NCBI GenBank assembly: GCA_002495645.1
Contig: DAGF01000095.1
Span: 1-45,466 of the forward strand
Length of the DNA: 45,466 nt
Direction of reading: 5' to 3'
Source of the DNA: Euryarchaeota archaeon UBA549
GTDB lineage: Archaea; Thermoplasmatota; Poseidoniia; Poseidoniales; Poseidoniaceae
Positions 9,020 through 16,081 of this stretch are shown piece by piece. How positions within the stretch are numbered: the stretch's first letter is position 1; each line of letters begins with the position of its first letter. A program made the translations under genes and the position numbers. The notes under the pieces were generated by a model. That model was not told the DNA's origin. It made no database searches and saw only the letters and a list, made by a program, of their open reading frames with translations.

Positions 9020-9997
9020 TCATGCATACGATGCAAGCACACATTCAGCCTCGAGCAAGCGCGTCAAGAGAAGACCCAAATCAGGGAGGTCGCCCGCCCG
9101 CTCGGGAGCCCACAAACGGCGCCAACACGCCAAGTGTTGAGCGACGAGGAGCCATCGCCCGTCCAATCCATTCGTCGTGATGACCCCCACTCTGTCATCA
9201 AGAGACCCGTCCATTGGTTCGTAAGATGATTTGAGCAAGACCGCTTCAGCGGGCACCTCACAGGTTCGGTCAAAATCAACAAAAACCGTGGGTGCATCTT
9301 CGGTCATATGTTCCGACCAAGGACCATCCTCCAACATCCGCTTGCTCGTCAACTGGTGGAGGCGACCTCCTGCTGTCGCCCAAGTTGCCGCTGTTGAACG
9401 TGCAGCACCACCGCCGCCAACCAAGCCGAGAACATGCTCCTCGGGGTTGACGCCGTGGTGGTGGAGAACGTCGAGAACGCCCTCGCCGTCAACGCCCGCA
9501 CACCACCAACCGCGCCCGTCCCATCGCAACGCATTGACGCATTTGTTCACCATGCAATCGTCAACAGCAACAACCGCACCCGAGTCAAGTTGGTGCTTGA
9601 GAGGGGCGGTCAAATTGAGCCAGATCTCCTCGTCAAACATCCGGGTTGGCAGACCCTCGTCAGTGGTTTGTGGATGAGGGCGTGGCGGTTGTTGGGCTGC
9701 CAAGTTTGGATGGCATTCCTCCACCTGCATCGCCGCCTCCACCGCTTTGTTAAGCAGCGCTTTGGTTCGGAATTTATTGAACACCGATCGCGTGTACGCC
9801 CACGGAATTGGTTCGGGAACAGCCCCTGCGTACCCCCATGCAAAGGCATCGGAGATAGTGGCAACATTCACCAGTTCCATCTGCAAGTGCTTGTCGTTGA
9901 CGTTGAGCCCGAGATGCTTGACCACCAAAGCGGTCAGAAGCGGTGAGAGACTGTGGTCCACAGGTTGGCCGGCAATTCCGTATCGAATTGCTGCCAT
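9020..9997 (-). CDS. aroE: Shikimate dehydrogenase with a long insertion in the substrate domain
   Basis: The likely role is reduction of 3-dehydroshikimate to shikimate with NADPH in aromatic amino acid synthesis. The N-terminus YGIAGQPVDHSLSP carries the shikimate-binding S-x-S. LNLTAPLKHQL supplies the catalytic lysine (K134), VNAL and GVDGEG supply the catalytic aspartate (D170), and GLVGGGGAAR (about 192-200) is the Rossmann dinucleotide loop. In ordinary AroE the catalytic lysine is near residue 65. Here it is about 65 residues later because of an insertion spanning roughly 53-122, rich in Pro, Ala and charged residues. GVDGEG also deviates from the usual NTDGxG. The length (325 aa) exceeds the usual 270-290. 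The ATG at 9997 has TTTTTG 24-29 nt before it. Activity is plausible since both catalytic residues remain, but a related dehydrogenase cannot be excluded. Confidence 0.82.
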   Translation of the reverse strand: MAAIRYGIAGQPVDHSLSPLLTALVVKHLGLNVNDKHLQMELVNVATISDAFAWGYAGAVPEPIPWAYTRSVFNKFRTKALLNKAVEAAMQVEECHPNLAAQQPPRPHPQTTDEGLPTRMFDEEIWLNLTAPLKHQLDSGAVVAVDDCMVNKCVNALRWDGRGWWCAGVDGEGVLDVLHHHGVNPEEHVLGLVGGGGAARSTAATWATAGGRLHQLTSKRMLEDGPWSEHMTEDAPTVFVDFDRTCEVPAEAVLLKSSYEPMDGSLDDRVGVITTNGLDGRWLLVAQHLACWRRLWAPERAGDLPDLGLLLTRLLEAECVLASYA

Positions 9998-10020
9998 GGC
10001 ACCACCAAGGGTTCACAACA

Positions 10021-10026
10021 CAAAAA
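10021..10026 (-). promoter_or_regulatory. Candidate TATA element for aroE
   Basis: TTTTTG on the minus strand, inside CCTTTTTGTG, lies 24-29 nt before the aroE ATG. The same short divergent region also serves the plus-strand gene at 10079. Confidence 0.35.
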
Positions 10027-10048
10027 GGCGACGAATGCAGAGTTAACC

Positions 10049-10054
10049 TTCAAG
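10049..10054 (+). promoter_or_regulatory. Candidate TATA element for the small membrane protein gene at 10079
   Basis: CCTTCAAGAG contains TTCAAG 25-30 nt before the ATG at 10079 and resembles CCTTTCAAGG before the HAD gene. An AGTTAACC at 10041-10048 is an alternative that would give a short leader containing the hairpin at 10053-10074. Confidence 0.35.
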
Positions 10055-10074
10055 AGGGAGTGGGCCATCCCTCT
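10053..10074 (+). promoter_or_regulatory. Inverted repeat AGAGGGA / TCCCTCT just before the 10079 start
   Basis: A 7-bp perfect stem (10053-10059 with 10068-10074) encloses an 8-nt loop and ends 4 nt before the ATG. As RNA it would hide the purine-rich GAGGGAG. A comparable GAGGG/CCCTC stem precedes the next gene. Confidence 0.4.
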
Positions 10075-10078
10075 CACC

Positions 10079-10393
10079 ATGGGAAAGGCCGTTGGCTTGA
10101 TGACCACTGGGCTCGGAGCGTACTTGACGTTCAAGATGTGGGCTGAATTTCAAGAAAACCTCGGCACCGTCTTCGGAACCGCTTGGGGCGGCATCATCGC
10201 TTTCATGGTGTTCATCATCTACCAGTCCAACAAAAACGAGAAAGCCTACGAGGCTTCCTTCGGGGACATGCTCACGGGGTCGGTGAACAAGTCAACCATG
10301 GAAGCGGAGAACAACCCACAACCTGTGGCCTTTATCGCTGGTTTTTACTTGTTCATCATCGTGATTTTTGAGATTCTTCTGGGCGCTTTGTGA
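10079..10393 (+). CDS. Small membrane protein of unknown function, first gene of the flotillin cluster
   Basis: I do not recognise the family. The protein (104 aa) has a hydrophobic N-terminal stretch (AVGLMTTGLGAYLTF), a clear membrane helix (GGIIAFMVFIIY) and a C-terminal helix (VAFIAGFYLFIIVIFEILLGAL). A polar loop with Lys, Glu and Asn lies between the last two. The frame is open upstream to 9953, but the N-terminal extension has the composition of non-coding sequence, and the ATG at 10079 fits both the promoter spacing and a membrane protein start. The next gene, also a small membrane protein, follows after 12 nt. NfeD-like and flotillin genes come after it on the same strand, so this is probably an accessory of that membrane assembly (inferred from context only). 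Confidence 0.72.
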   Translation: MGKAVGLMTTGLGAYLTFKMWAEFQENLGTVFGTAWGGIIAFMVFIIYQSNKNEKAYEASFGDMLTGSVNKSTMEAENNPQPVAFIAGFYLFIIVIFEILLGAL

Positions 10394-10405
10394 GGGTGAA
10401 CCCTC
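10392..10405 (+). promoter_or_regulatory. Hairpin GAGGG-TGAA-CCCTC abutting the 10406 start codon
   Basis: A 5-bp stem (10392-10396 with 10401-10405) closes a TGAA loop directly before the ATG at 10406. The 5' arm includes the upstream stop codon TGA (10391-10393) and the only Shine-Dalgarno-like sequence. A ribosome finishing the upstream gene would open it, which suggests translational coupling. Confidence 0.4.
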
Positions 10406-10693
10406 ATGCCGGGCCTCATGGAAGTCTTCATCCTCAAGGAGCGAGTGAACGATAATCGAGACGATTCAATCTTCATGATGCTGTTTGAAAAGGCCTTCAT
10501 CTTGATATCCCTCTTGGTCGTCATGCTCATCGGGGTCGCTCTCAACCTTCCTGCTTGGGGGATTGGGGCACTTGTCGGCGCCTCACTGGGTCCCATCGTG
10601 TACGGGCATTACTACTTCATTTACATCCGTCCTGCGAAAAAACAGCAGAACATTGATGTGAACAAGAAGCAAGGAAAGAACAAGAGGAAGTAG
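10406..10693 (+). CDS. Small membrane protein of unknown function in the flotillin cluster
   Basis: The family is not recognised. The protein (95 aa) has a charged N-terminus (FILKERVNDNRDD), two hydrophobic segments (KAFILISLLVVMLIGVAL and IGALVGASLGPIVYGHYYFIYI) and a strongly basic C-terminal tail (KKQGKNKRK) that is probably cytosolic. It lies between another small membrane protein and the NfeD-like gene, and its TAG stop is one base from the next ATG. That tight packing points to co-translation with the NfeD/flotillin genes. A role in membrane-domain organisation is inferred from position alone. Confidence 0.72.
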   Translation: MPGLMEVFILKERVNDNRDDSIFMMLFEKAFILISLLVVMLIGVALNLPAWGIGALVGASLGPIVYGHYYFIYIRPAKKQQNIDVNKKQGKNKRK

Positions 10694-10694
10694 C

Positions 10695-11327
10695 ATGGTA
10701 CTCGGATTTTCGTCAATTTTGGAATTTTTTGGCCTTGAAGACATCTCTGGAATTGATGTCTTTTTCGCCGCTATGGCCGTGATTGGAACCATCCTCTTCA
10801 TCATCTACTTCGCCCTCGTGTTGATCGGTGGCGTTGCGGACGGCATTGCCGACGCCATTCCATTCCTTGATGTCAATTTTGAAATGGACGCTGAGGGCGT
10901 TTTCCACATGCTGACCATCCAAGGCCTGCTGAGTTTCATGATGATGTTCGGTATTTTCGGTCTTGCTGTATCACAAGGAGACTACGGCGCTCTGCCTGCA
11001 ATCGCAGCCGGAACCATAACCGGCCTTGCATCGATGTGGATGGTCGGCAAGGTCTTCCAGGCGATTGCTGGATTGGAAACCGATGGCACCGTGGTCCATA
11101 GCCAAGCACTTGGAGCCAAAGGCACCGTTTACCGAACCATCATGCCCGGCAAGTCCGGCCAAGTCCAGGTTGAATTTCAATCCGCCTTGCGCACCTGTGA
11201 AGCAGTGGCGGAAGATGAAACGATGAAAATTGAAACCGGGAAGTTTGTTGTCGTCACCGGAAACGTGGCCGAAACATTGGTCGTCAAACCACTCAGTATC
11301 GCGGATGCTGTAGCCGAGGAAGAATAA
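10695..11327 (+). CDS. NfeD-like membrane protein (YuaF type), flotillin partner
   Basis: This 210-aa protein resembles NfeD-family partners that are commonly encoded beside flotillins. It has about three to four membrane segments: VFFAAMAVIGTILFIIYFALVLIGG; GLLSFMMMFGIFGLAVSQ; and ALPAIAAGTITGLASMWMVG. A C-terminal OB-fold-like domain follows (about 135-200, from LGAKGTVYRTIMPGKSGQVQV to VVVTGNVAETLVV). That order (membrane segments, then soluble OB domain) matches B. subtilis YuaF and other short NfeD proteins without the protease domain. GAGG at 10683-10686 can act as a Shine-Dalgarno. The flotillin gene follows about 46 nt downstream. NfeD-flotillin pairs are thought to organise membrane microdomains; the archaeal role is not established. 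Confidence 0.85.
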   Translation: MVLGFSSILEFFGLEDISGIDVFFAAMAVIGTILFIIYFALVLIGGVADGIADAIPFLDVNFEMDAEGVFHMLTIQGLLSFMMMFGIFGLAVSQGDYGALPAIAAGTITGLASMWMVGKVFQAIAGLETDGTVVHSQALGAKGTVYRTIMPGKSGQVQVEFQSALRTCEAVAEDETMKIETGKFVVVTGNVAETLVVKPLSIADAVAEEE

Positions 11328-11351
11328 ATTCGCCGTGTTAACTCTCTTAAA

Positions 11352-11377
11352 GGAGAACCATGGTCGCACAACCATGA
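11352..11377 (+). promoter_or_regulatory. Shine-Dalgarno plus five-codon leader ORF overlapping the flotillin start
   Basis: GGAG (11352-11355), inside AAAGGAGAA, is the clearest Shine-Dalgarno near the flotillin gene. Its best-placed start is the ATG at 11360, which encodes only MVAQP and stops at TGA 11375-11377. That stop overlaps the flotillin ATGATG (11374-11379). Reinitiation from the micro-ORF may therefore set flotillin translation. Confidence 0.35.
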
Positions 11378-12759
11378 TGGAGACCCTCGTCCTCATTGGA
11401 ATTGCCCTGTTTGTCGGAATTGTGCTCGCCACAGTTTACGTGGCGACCTCACGATACAAACTTGCACCTGCGAACAAAATCCTTGTCGTCTACGGTAATA
11501 CCAAGGGCGCTGGAGCCGCTCAGTGTTATCACGGCGGCGGAAAAATCGTTTGGCCACTGGTCCAGAACTACGCCTTCCTCGATCTTCAACCGATGACCAT
11601 CAACATCAACCTTGAACACGCACTCTCGCAACAAAACATCCGCATCAACGTCCCCTCGACCTTTACCATCGGTATCGACACAAAACCGTCCATCATGCAA
11701 AACGCTGCTGTTCGCCTTCTTGGCCTCCAACCCAACGACATCGAGGCCATGGCAAAGGAAATCATCTTCGGTCAACTTCGTTTGACCGTCGCTTCGCTGA
11801 CCATTGAAGAGATCAACGGCGACCGTGAAGCCTTCTTGAGCCAAGTGGTCAACAACGTGGACACCGAACTTCACAAGATTGGTCTCTACCTCATCAACGT
11901 CAACATCACGGACATCACCGACGAAGCTGATTACATCAAGTCCATCGGTGCAAAGGCCGCTGCAGAAGCCATCGCCAAGGCCGATGTTGACCGAGCAAAC
12001 GCCACCCGAGACGGTGCCGTCGGTCAGGCAGAAGCCGACCGAGCCCGTGAAATTCAGGTCGCCAAGAACCGTGCCGAATCCGATAAGGGTCAGAAGGAAG
12101 CAGAAGCCGACCGACGTGTCTACGTCCAGCAGCAAGAATCCAAGGCCGTTGAAGGTGAGAACCTTTCCCGTGCTGAAATTGCCAGCTACAACGCAGACCT
12201 CGCCGAGAAAGAAGCCGAGGCCCTCAAGCGTTCGGAAGTCGCCAAGCGTAAGGCTCAGGTTGAGATCGAGAAGGCCCAGTACGAGTTTGAAGGCCAGCGC
12301 CTGCGTGCTGAGGAAATCGCTCGTGAGGAAGTCTCGAAGCAGCAGATTGAGATCGCTGCCGAAGCCGAGGCCGAACGCCAACGCCGCATCGCCAAGGGTC
12401 AGGCCGACGCCACCCTTGCAGCCTACAACGCTGAAGCAGAAGGTCAGCGAGCCGTTCTCGAAGCCAAGGCTGAAGGATACGCCCGCTTGGTGGCCAGTGC
12501 CGGCGGCGATGCCAAGGCCGCTGCTACGCTGCTGATGGTCGAGAAGATCGAAGAACTGGTCGCTCGCCAAACCGAAGCCATTGCCAACCTCAAGATCGAC
12601 AAGATCACCGTTTGGGATTCCGGCAACAACGGCGGCGAAGGTGGAGCCACCTCGAACTTTGTTTCATCGCTCATCCAGAGCCTCCCACCCGTCCACGACG
12701 TCGCCAAGATGGCCGGCGTCGACCTGCCCGATTACTTGGGCACGATGAAAGACGAGTGA
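11374..12759 (+). CDS. Flotillin-like SPFH-domain membrane scaffold protein
   Basis: This is a flotillin/reggie-type protein (461 aa). An N-terminal membrane-inserted segment (TLVLIGIALFVGIVLATVYVA) is followed by the SPFH/PHB domain (about residues 30-190, starting YKLAPANKILVVYG). A long Ala/Glu/Lys/Arg-rich coiled coil comes next (about 190-400; many AEA, KAQ and EAEA heptads). The C-terminus is Gly-rich and ends with a short segment (FVSSLIQSLPPVHDVAKMAG). Flotillins oligomerise through the coiled coil and cluster membrane proteins and lipids. The NfeD-like gene directly upstream is the usual partner. The frame is open to a GTG at 11335, but the ATG at 11374 (or 11377) gives the standard flotillin N-terminus. 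No lipid specificity can be inferred. Confidence 0.92.
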   Translation: MMETLVLIGIALFVGIVLATVYVATSRYKLAPANKILVVYGNTKGAGAAQCYHGGGKIVWPLVQNYAFLDLQPMTININLEHALSQQNIRINVPSTFTIGIDTKPSIMQNAAVRLLGLQPNDIEAMAKEIIFGQLRLTVASLTIEEINGDREAFLSQVVNNVDTELHKIGLYLINVNITDITDEADYIKSIGAKAAAEAIAKADVDRANATRDGAVGQAEADRAREIQVAKNRAESDKGQKEAEADRRVYVQQQESKAVEGENLSRAEIASYNADLAEKEAEALKRSEVAKRKAQVEIEKAQYEFEGQRLRAEEIAREEVSKQQIEIAAEAEAERQRRIAKGQADATLAAYNAEAEGQRAVLEAKAEGYARLVASAGGDAKAAATLLMVEKIEELVARQTEAIANLKIDKITVWDSGNNGGEGGATSNFVSSLIQSLPPVHDVAKMAGVDLPDYLGTMKDE

Positions 12760-12774
12760 GGTTTGGAACCGAAG

Positions 12775-12798
12775 TTGAGGTCGGGAAACCGGCCTCAA
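12775..12798 (+). terminator. Strong hairpin with GAAA tetraloop after the flotillin gene
   Basis: TTGAGGTCGG (12775-12784) pairs with CCGGCCTCAA (12789-12798) as a 10-bp stem with one G-U pair around a GNRA loop, 16 nt after the flotillin stop. There is no T-run after it, so classical intrinsic termination is not shown. It may instead end or stabilise the flotillin mRNA. Confidence 0.4.
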
Positions 12799-12819
12799 GG
12801 CCAACGCCTCAAGCGAGGG

Positions 12820-12826
12820 TTTCAAA
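12820..12826 (+). promoter_or_regulatory. Candidate TATA element for fhs
   Basis: TTTCAAA lies 25-31 nt before the ATG at 12851, with no Shine-Dalgarno in between. This is consistent with a leaderless transcript. Confidence 0.45.
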
Positions 12827-12850
12827 GACTCATTGAACCGGAACGGTCTC

Positions 12851-14566
12851 ATGACCACCGACCTTGAAATCGCTCGTGCTGCCAAAATGGAGCCCATTGA
12901 AGCCGTTGCGTGGAAGTTGGGCATCTCCTCCCACGAACTCATGCCGATGGGAAACGGGGTCGCCAAAGTCAGTTGGAATGCGCTCAAAGAGCGATTCTCC
13001 AAACCACAGGGCAGTTTGGTGCTGGTGACCTCTGTCAACCCAACACCGTTCGGTGAAGGGAAAACCGTGACCACCATCGGTTTGACCCAGGCACTCAATC
13101 GCATTGGACAGTCAGCGACTTGCGTGATTCGTGAACCTTCAATGGGTCCTGTGTTCGGCATCAAGGGCGGGGCTGCTGGAGGCGGTCATGCACAAGTTCT
13201 CCCGATGGAGGACATCAATCTCCACTTGACCGGTGATTTGCACGCCGTTACCTCAGCCCACAACCTGCTCTCCGCACTGATTGACAATCACATCAAGCAC
13301 GGAAACGAGGCGAAACTCGACCCCACCCGAATTTCATGGCCACGTGTCATCGACATGAACGACCGTGCACTTCGAAACATCACCATCGGCATGGGAGGGC
13401 CCGCCAACGGCCACGTACGCGAAGACCGATTTGACATCACGGCAGCCAGTGAGGTGATGGCCATCCTCGTCTTAGCCACCGATTATGCTGACCTTCGTCG
13501 CCGCCTTGGGGACATCGTGGTTGGAACATCAACCGAGGGCAACCCCGTCAAAGCCAGCGACATCGGTGGAGCCGGAGCGATGGCACTGCTCCTGCGCCAA
13601 GCCTTCCTGCCCAACATCACCCAAACGCTGGAAGGCGACCCTGCCTTCATCCACGGCGGACCTTTTGCGAACATCGCCCACGGAAATTCCAGCATCATCG
13701 CTGACCGAATTGCGCTGGCATCGGCCGATATCGTGGTGACCGAAGCGGGCTTTGGTTCTGACATGGGAGCAGAGAAATTCATGCACATCAAAGCGGCCAC
13801 GTCTGGAAAAGCACCGGATTGCGTGGTCATGAACGTCACCGTACGCTCGATGAAACTCCATGGCGGCGCCTTTGGCGACCGCGGGGGCATCCGGCCGGAC
13901 AAAGCCACCCTCGAGGCAGAGAACGTGGAAGCCACCAGCCTCGGTGCCAAAACCAATCTTGACCGACACATCCGCAACATGGCGTCCTTCGGCGTTCCCG
14001 TTGTGGTGTCCATCAACCGCTTCACATCCGATACCGACGCAGAACTGGCCGCCATCACCCAAGCGGCTCATGAGAGCGGTGCACAATCAGTATGCATCAC
14101 CGAAGTTCATGCCAACGGTGGCGCTGGCGGCAAGGATTTGGCTGAAGCCGTGGTCAAAGCGGTGCAAAACCATGTTGCGGCAGGACGACCCTTCGTTCCC
14201 TTGTTCACGCCGGAAACCGACGTGCTCGACAAAGCGACCTCCATCGCCACCCGGCTCTACAAGGCCGATGGCGTTGAATTGACCCCCAAGGCTGTTCGTG
14301 AACTGGAGCGAATTCGCTCCTGGGGCTATGGCCACCTTCCTGTGTGCATGGCCAAAACGCAGTATTCCTTCTCCCACGACGCGTCGCTCCTCGGCGCACC
14401 CTCTGGATTCACCATCCCCGTCCGAGAATTCCGCCTCAATGCAGGTGCAGGCTTCGTAGTCGCCGTCCTTGGCAACATGATGACCATGCCCGGCTTGCCC
14501 AAGCGGCCGGCAGCCCTCGACATGGATATGGATGAAGACGGGAACCTCCTCGGCGTGTTTGGGTGA
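12851..14566 (+). CDS. fhs: Formate-tetrahydrofolate ligase
   Basis: The enzyme activates formate with ATP and tetrahydrofolate to give 10-formyl-THF for one-carbon metabolism. The 571-aa protein is near the family's usual length (about 555-560). Family motifs are clear: the P-loop region VNPTPFGEGKTVTTIGL, EPSMGPVFGIKGGAAGGG, INLHLTGD, ALRNITIGMG, and the C-terminal PGLPKRPAA region. The frame continues upstream to a TTG at 12833, but the ATG at 12851 is preferred because of the TATA-like element at the right distance. Pelota follows after 4 nt, so the two are probably co-transcribed. Fhs in an archaeon implies folate-type one-carbon carriers and may have been acquired from bacteria; that is inference and would need a tree. 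Confidence 0.96.
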   Translation: MTTDLEIARAAKMEPIEAVAWKLGISSHELMPMGNGVAKVSWNALKERFSKPQGSLVLVTSVNPTPFGEGKTVTTIGLTQALNRIGQSATCVIREPSMGPVFGIKGGAAGGGHAQVLPMEDINLHLTGDLHAVTSAHNLLSALIDNHIKHGNEAKLDPTRISWPRVIDMNDRALRNITIGMGGPANGHVREDRFDITAASEVMAILVLATDYADLRRRLGDIVVGTSTEGNPVKASDIGGAGAMALLLRQAFLPNITQTLEGDPAFIHGGPFANIAHGNSSIIADRIALASADIVVTEAGFGSDMGAEKFMHIKAATSGKAPDCVVMNVTVRSMKLHGGAFGDRGGIRPDKATLEAENVEATSLGAKTNLDRHIRNMASFGVPVVVSINRFTSDTDAELAAITQAAHESGAQSVCITEVHANGGAGGKDLAEAVVKAVQNHVAAGRPFVPLFTPETDVLDKATSIATRLYKADGVELTPKAVRELERIRSWGYGHLPVCMAKTQYSFSHDASLLGAPSGFTIPVREFRLNAGAGFVVAVLGNMMTMPGLPKRPAALDMDMDEDGNLLGVFG

Positions 14567-14570
14567 AGGA

Positions 14571-15635
14571 ATGGACGTCCTGTTTCGAGACCACCACGAA
14601 TGGCGTCTACGGGTTCAAACCGTGGACGATTTGTGGGTCCTCACTCGGTTGATTCAGCCGGGCATGTCTGTTGGCATGTTGGGCGAGAGACGAGACCAAA
14701 CCACTGCCGGTGATGAAGGAGGCCGGTCAAAACAAGCCGAGCGAAAGAAGATGTGGATTCGCCTTGCCGTTGAGCGAACAGAGCACCAATCGTTCACCGA
14801 TGTTCTCCGAATACACGGCATCATTGAAGAGGCCGCATTCGACGTCGGTTTGCACCACACCCACGCCGTGGAATTGCGAGATGAACTCAAAATCTCGTCC
14901 CACAAGGGATTTTCAAAACTTGACCGCGACCTGCTCGAAGAGAGCGTCCGAGCCGCCAACCAAGGCCAAGTGGCCCTCCTGGTGGTGGAAGGCGACGAGA
15001 TGATTCTGTATTTTGTAACCGCTCGAGGCCTGAGAGAAAGTGCCACATGGACCATGCGGGGAGGAGGGAAGCGGGGCGACCTCCGACTCACCGACGGCAT
15101 TGCCAGTCAATTCCGAGCCACGATTGTTGACGGTTTATCCAAGCAGCTTGACCCAGAGATGCCTTTGGTGCTGTGCGGCCCTGGACGCAACCGAGACCGC
15201 ATGCTCGCTGACCTCAAGGCAGCGGGCCACACCCGTCCAATGATGTCGGTGGGCACCAGCATGGGAGGGCGAGGTGCAGCGAACGAAGTCCTCAGAGAGG
15301 GCCTGGCGGGAAACATGCTTGCAGAACACCGTATGGTTCAGGAGATTTCCTTGCTGGAAGAGGCATGGCAGCGTATTTCCACCAACGGTGCCGTCGCCTA
15401 CGGGCGGGCCGACATTCAACGAGCCACCGAAGAAGGGGCCGTCGACACACTCCTCATCGGGGCTGACGTGCTTCGTGAAGATGAAGCCCCAGATGGTCAA
15501 GTGGCATGGTCGCAATTGGCTGAGAGCGTTGAAAAATTCTCAGGCAAGGTCATCCAATGCTCGGTTGACCACGATGCAGGCGAACAACTGTTGGGTTTTG
15601 GGGGCGCCGTCGCCCTGCTTCGATATGCGATGTGA
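14571..15635 (+). CDS. pelA: Protein Pelota/Dom34 homolog (mRNA surveillance, ribosome rescue)
   Basis: Archaeal Pelota (354 aa) binds stalled ribosomes in place of eRF1, together with aEF1A and ABCE1, to split them. The N-terminal Sm-like domain carries the typical DDLWVLTRLI followed by a basic, charged loop. The central domain includes LVVEGDEMILYFV. The C-terminal domain has VLCGPGRNRD and TSMGGRGAANEVLREG, then VAYGRADI. There is no GGQ peptide-release motif, as expected for Pelota rather than eRF1. The ATG at 14571 begins MDVLFRDH, the normal start. It lies 4 nt after the fhs stop and overlaps or abuts a small gene downstream. Confidence 0.93.
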   Translation: MDVLFRDHHEWRLRVQTVDDLWVLTRLIQPGMSVGMLGERRDQTTAGDEGGRSKQAERKKMWIRLAVERTEHQSFTDVLRIHGIIEEAAFDVGLHHTHAVELRDELKISSHKGFSKLDRDLLEESVRAANQGQVALLVVEGDEMILYFVTARGLRESATWTMRGGGKRGDLRLTDGIASQFRATIVDGLSKQLDPEMPLVLCGPGRNRDRMLADLKAAGHTRPMMSVGTSMGGRGAANEVLREGLAGNMLAEHRMVQEISLLEEAWQRISTNGAVAYGRADIQRATEEGAVDTLLIGADVLREDEAPDGQVAWSQLAESVEKFSGKVIQCSVDHDAGEQLLGFGGAVALLRYAM

Positions 15636-15639
15636 GACC

Positions 15640-15942
15640 GTGCGAACAATTGCTTTTTCCGACCTTGGCGAAGATATCCGCACGTCGCTTCAAGGCCACC
15701 GTTGGTTGGTCATCAAAGGCTCTGAATTACCACAGGCTACCGCAGCCTTGGCCTTCAGCGAACTGGAGGATGTCTTGGTGGTCGTTGACCACCGAGGTAT
15801 CGACGTGGAAGAAGGGTTGTGGATGCGTGCCGTTCACCTGCTCCTTGTCTGGGATGTTGACGAAGCCATCGCTTTGCAGGAGACCAGCGGCATCACCAAG
15901 GTCATGGCCACCGACCAACCGGTTGAATTGCTCCTTTGGTAG
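15640..15942 (+). CDS. Small hypothetical protein after pelota
   Basis: The family is not recognised. This 100-aa soluble protein begins MRTIAFSDLGED from a GTG at 15640, 4 nt after the pelota stop. A start at ATG 15625, overlapping the pelota end, would add five residues. The composition is normal for a folded protein (alternating hydrophobic strands such as HRWLVIKG and ELEDVLVVVDHRGID). The alternative frames here give implausible Pro/Ser/Trp-rich products. The TAG stop (15940-15942) directly touches the 3' end of the tRNA gene on the other strand. Its position suggests co-expression with pelota, but no function can be claimed. Confidence 0.6.
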   Translation: MRTIAFSDLGEDIRTSLQGHRWLVIKGSELPQATAALAFSELEDVLVVVDHRGIDVEEGLWMRAVHLLLVWDVDEAIALQETSGITKVMATDQPVELLLW

Positions 15943-16015
15943 TGGGTCTGGAGGGACTCGAACCCTCGATCAACTCCGTGTAAGGGAGGTGTCATAGCCG
16001 CTAGACCACAGACCC
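15943..16015 (-). tRNA. tRNA-Val (anticodon TAC)
   Basis: The minus strand folds as a cloverleaf. The acceptor stem is GGGTCTG with CAGACCC, the discriminator is A, and the D arm contains GTC/GAC. The anticodon stem is CTCC/GGAG (four pairs, with a C-T mismatch at 27-43) around loop CTTACAC with anticodon TAC. The T arm is GAGGG-TTCGAGT-CCCTC. The length is 73 nt, with no intron, and CCA is not encoded. It is convergent with the hypothetical gene ending at 15942. Confidence 0.95.
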
Positions 16016-16037
16016 AACTCGCCCTGCATCAACCCCT

Positions 16038-16047
16038 TTTTGAAAAG
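16038..16047 (-). promoter_or_regulatory. TATA box of tRNA-Val
   Basis: TTTTCAAAAA on the minus strand lies 23-32 nt before the first base of the tRNA, the standard distance for an archaeal TATA box. It gives a reference for the TTTCAA-like elements before protein genes. Confidence 0.55.
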
Positions 16048-16067
16048 TGCGCCCCCAACGGAACGCT

Positions 16068-16073
16068 CAAAAC
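16068..16073 (+). promoter_or_regulatory. Candidate TATA element for the pncC-like gene
   Basis: TCAAAA, within GCTCAAAACC, lies 23-28 nt before the ATG at 16096. Confidence 0.35.
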
Positions 16074-16081
16074 CCACGCCG

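Noticed and set aside
8487..9140. Plus-strand open frame of 217 codons over the hydrolase-like gene and aroE
   Set aside because: It is antisense to two recognised genes, and its product is basic and low in structure.
11335..11373. GTG start at 11335 for flotillin
   Set aside because: The 13 added residues (including KENHGRTT) precede the normal flotillin membrane segment and have no well-placed ribosome site.
15632..15997. Alternative plus-strand frame running into the tRNA
   Set aside because: It overlaps the tRNA and gives a Ser/Pro/Trp-rich product; the frame ending at 15942 is the plausible one.
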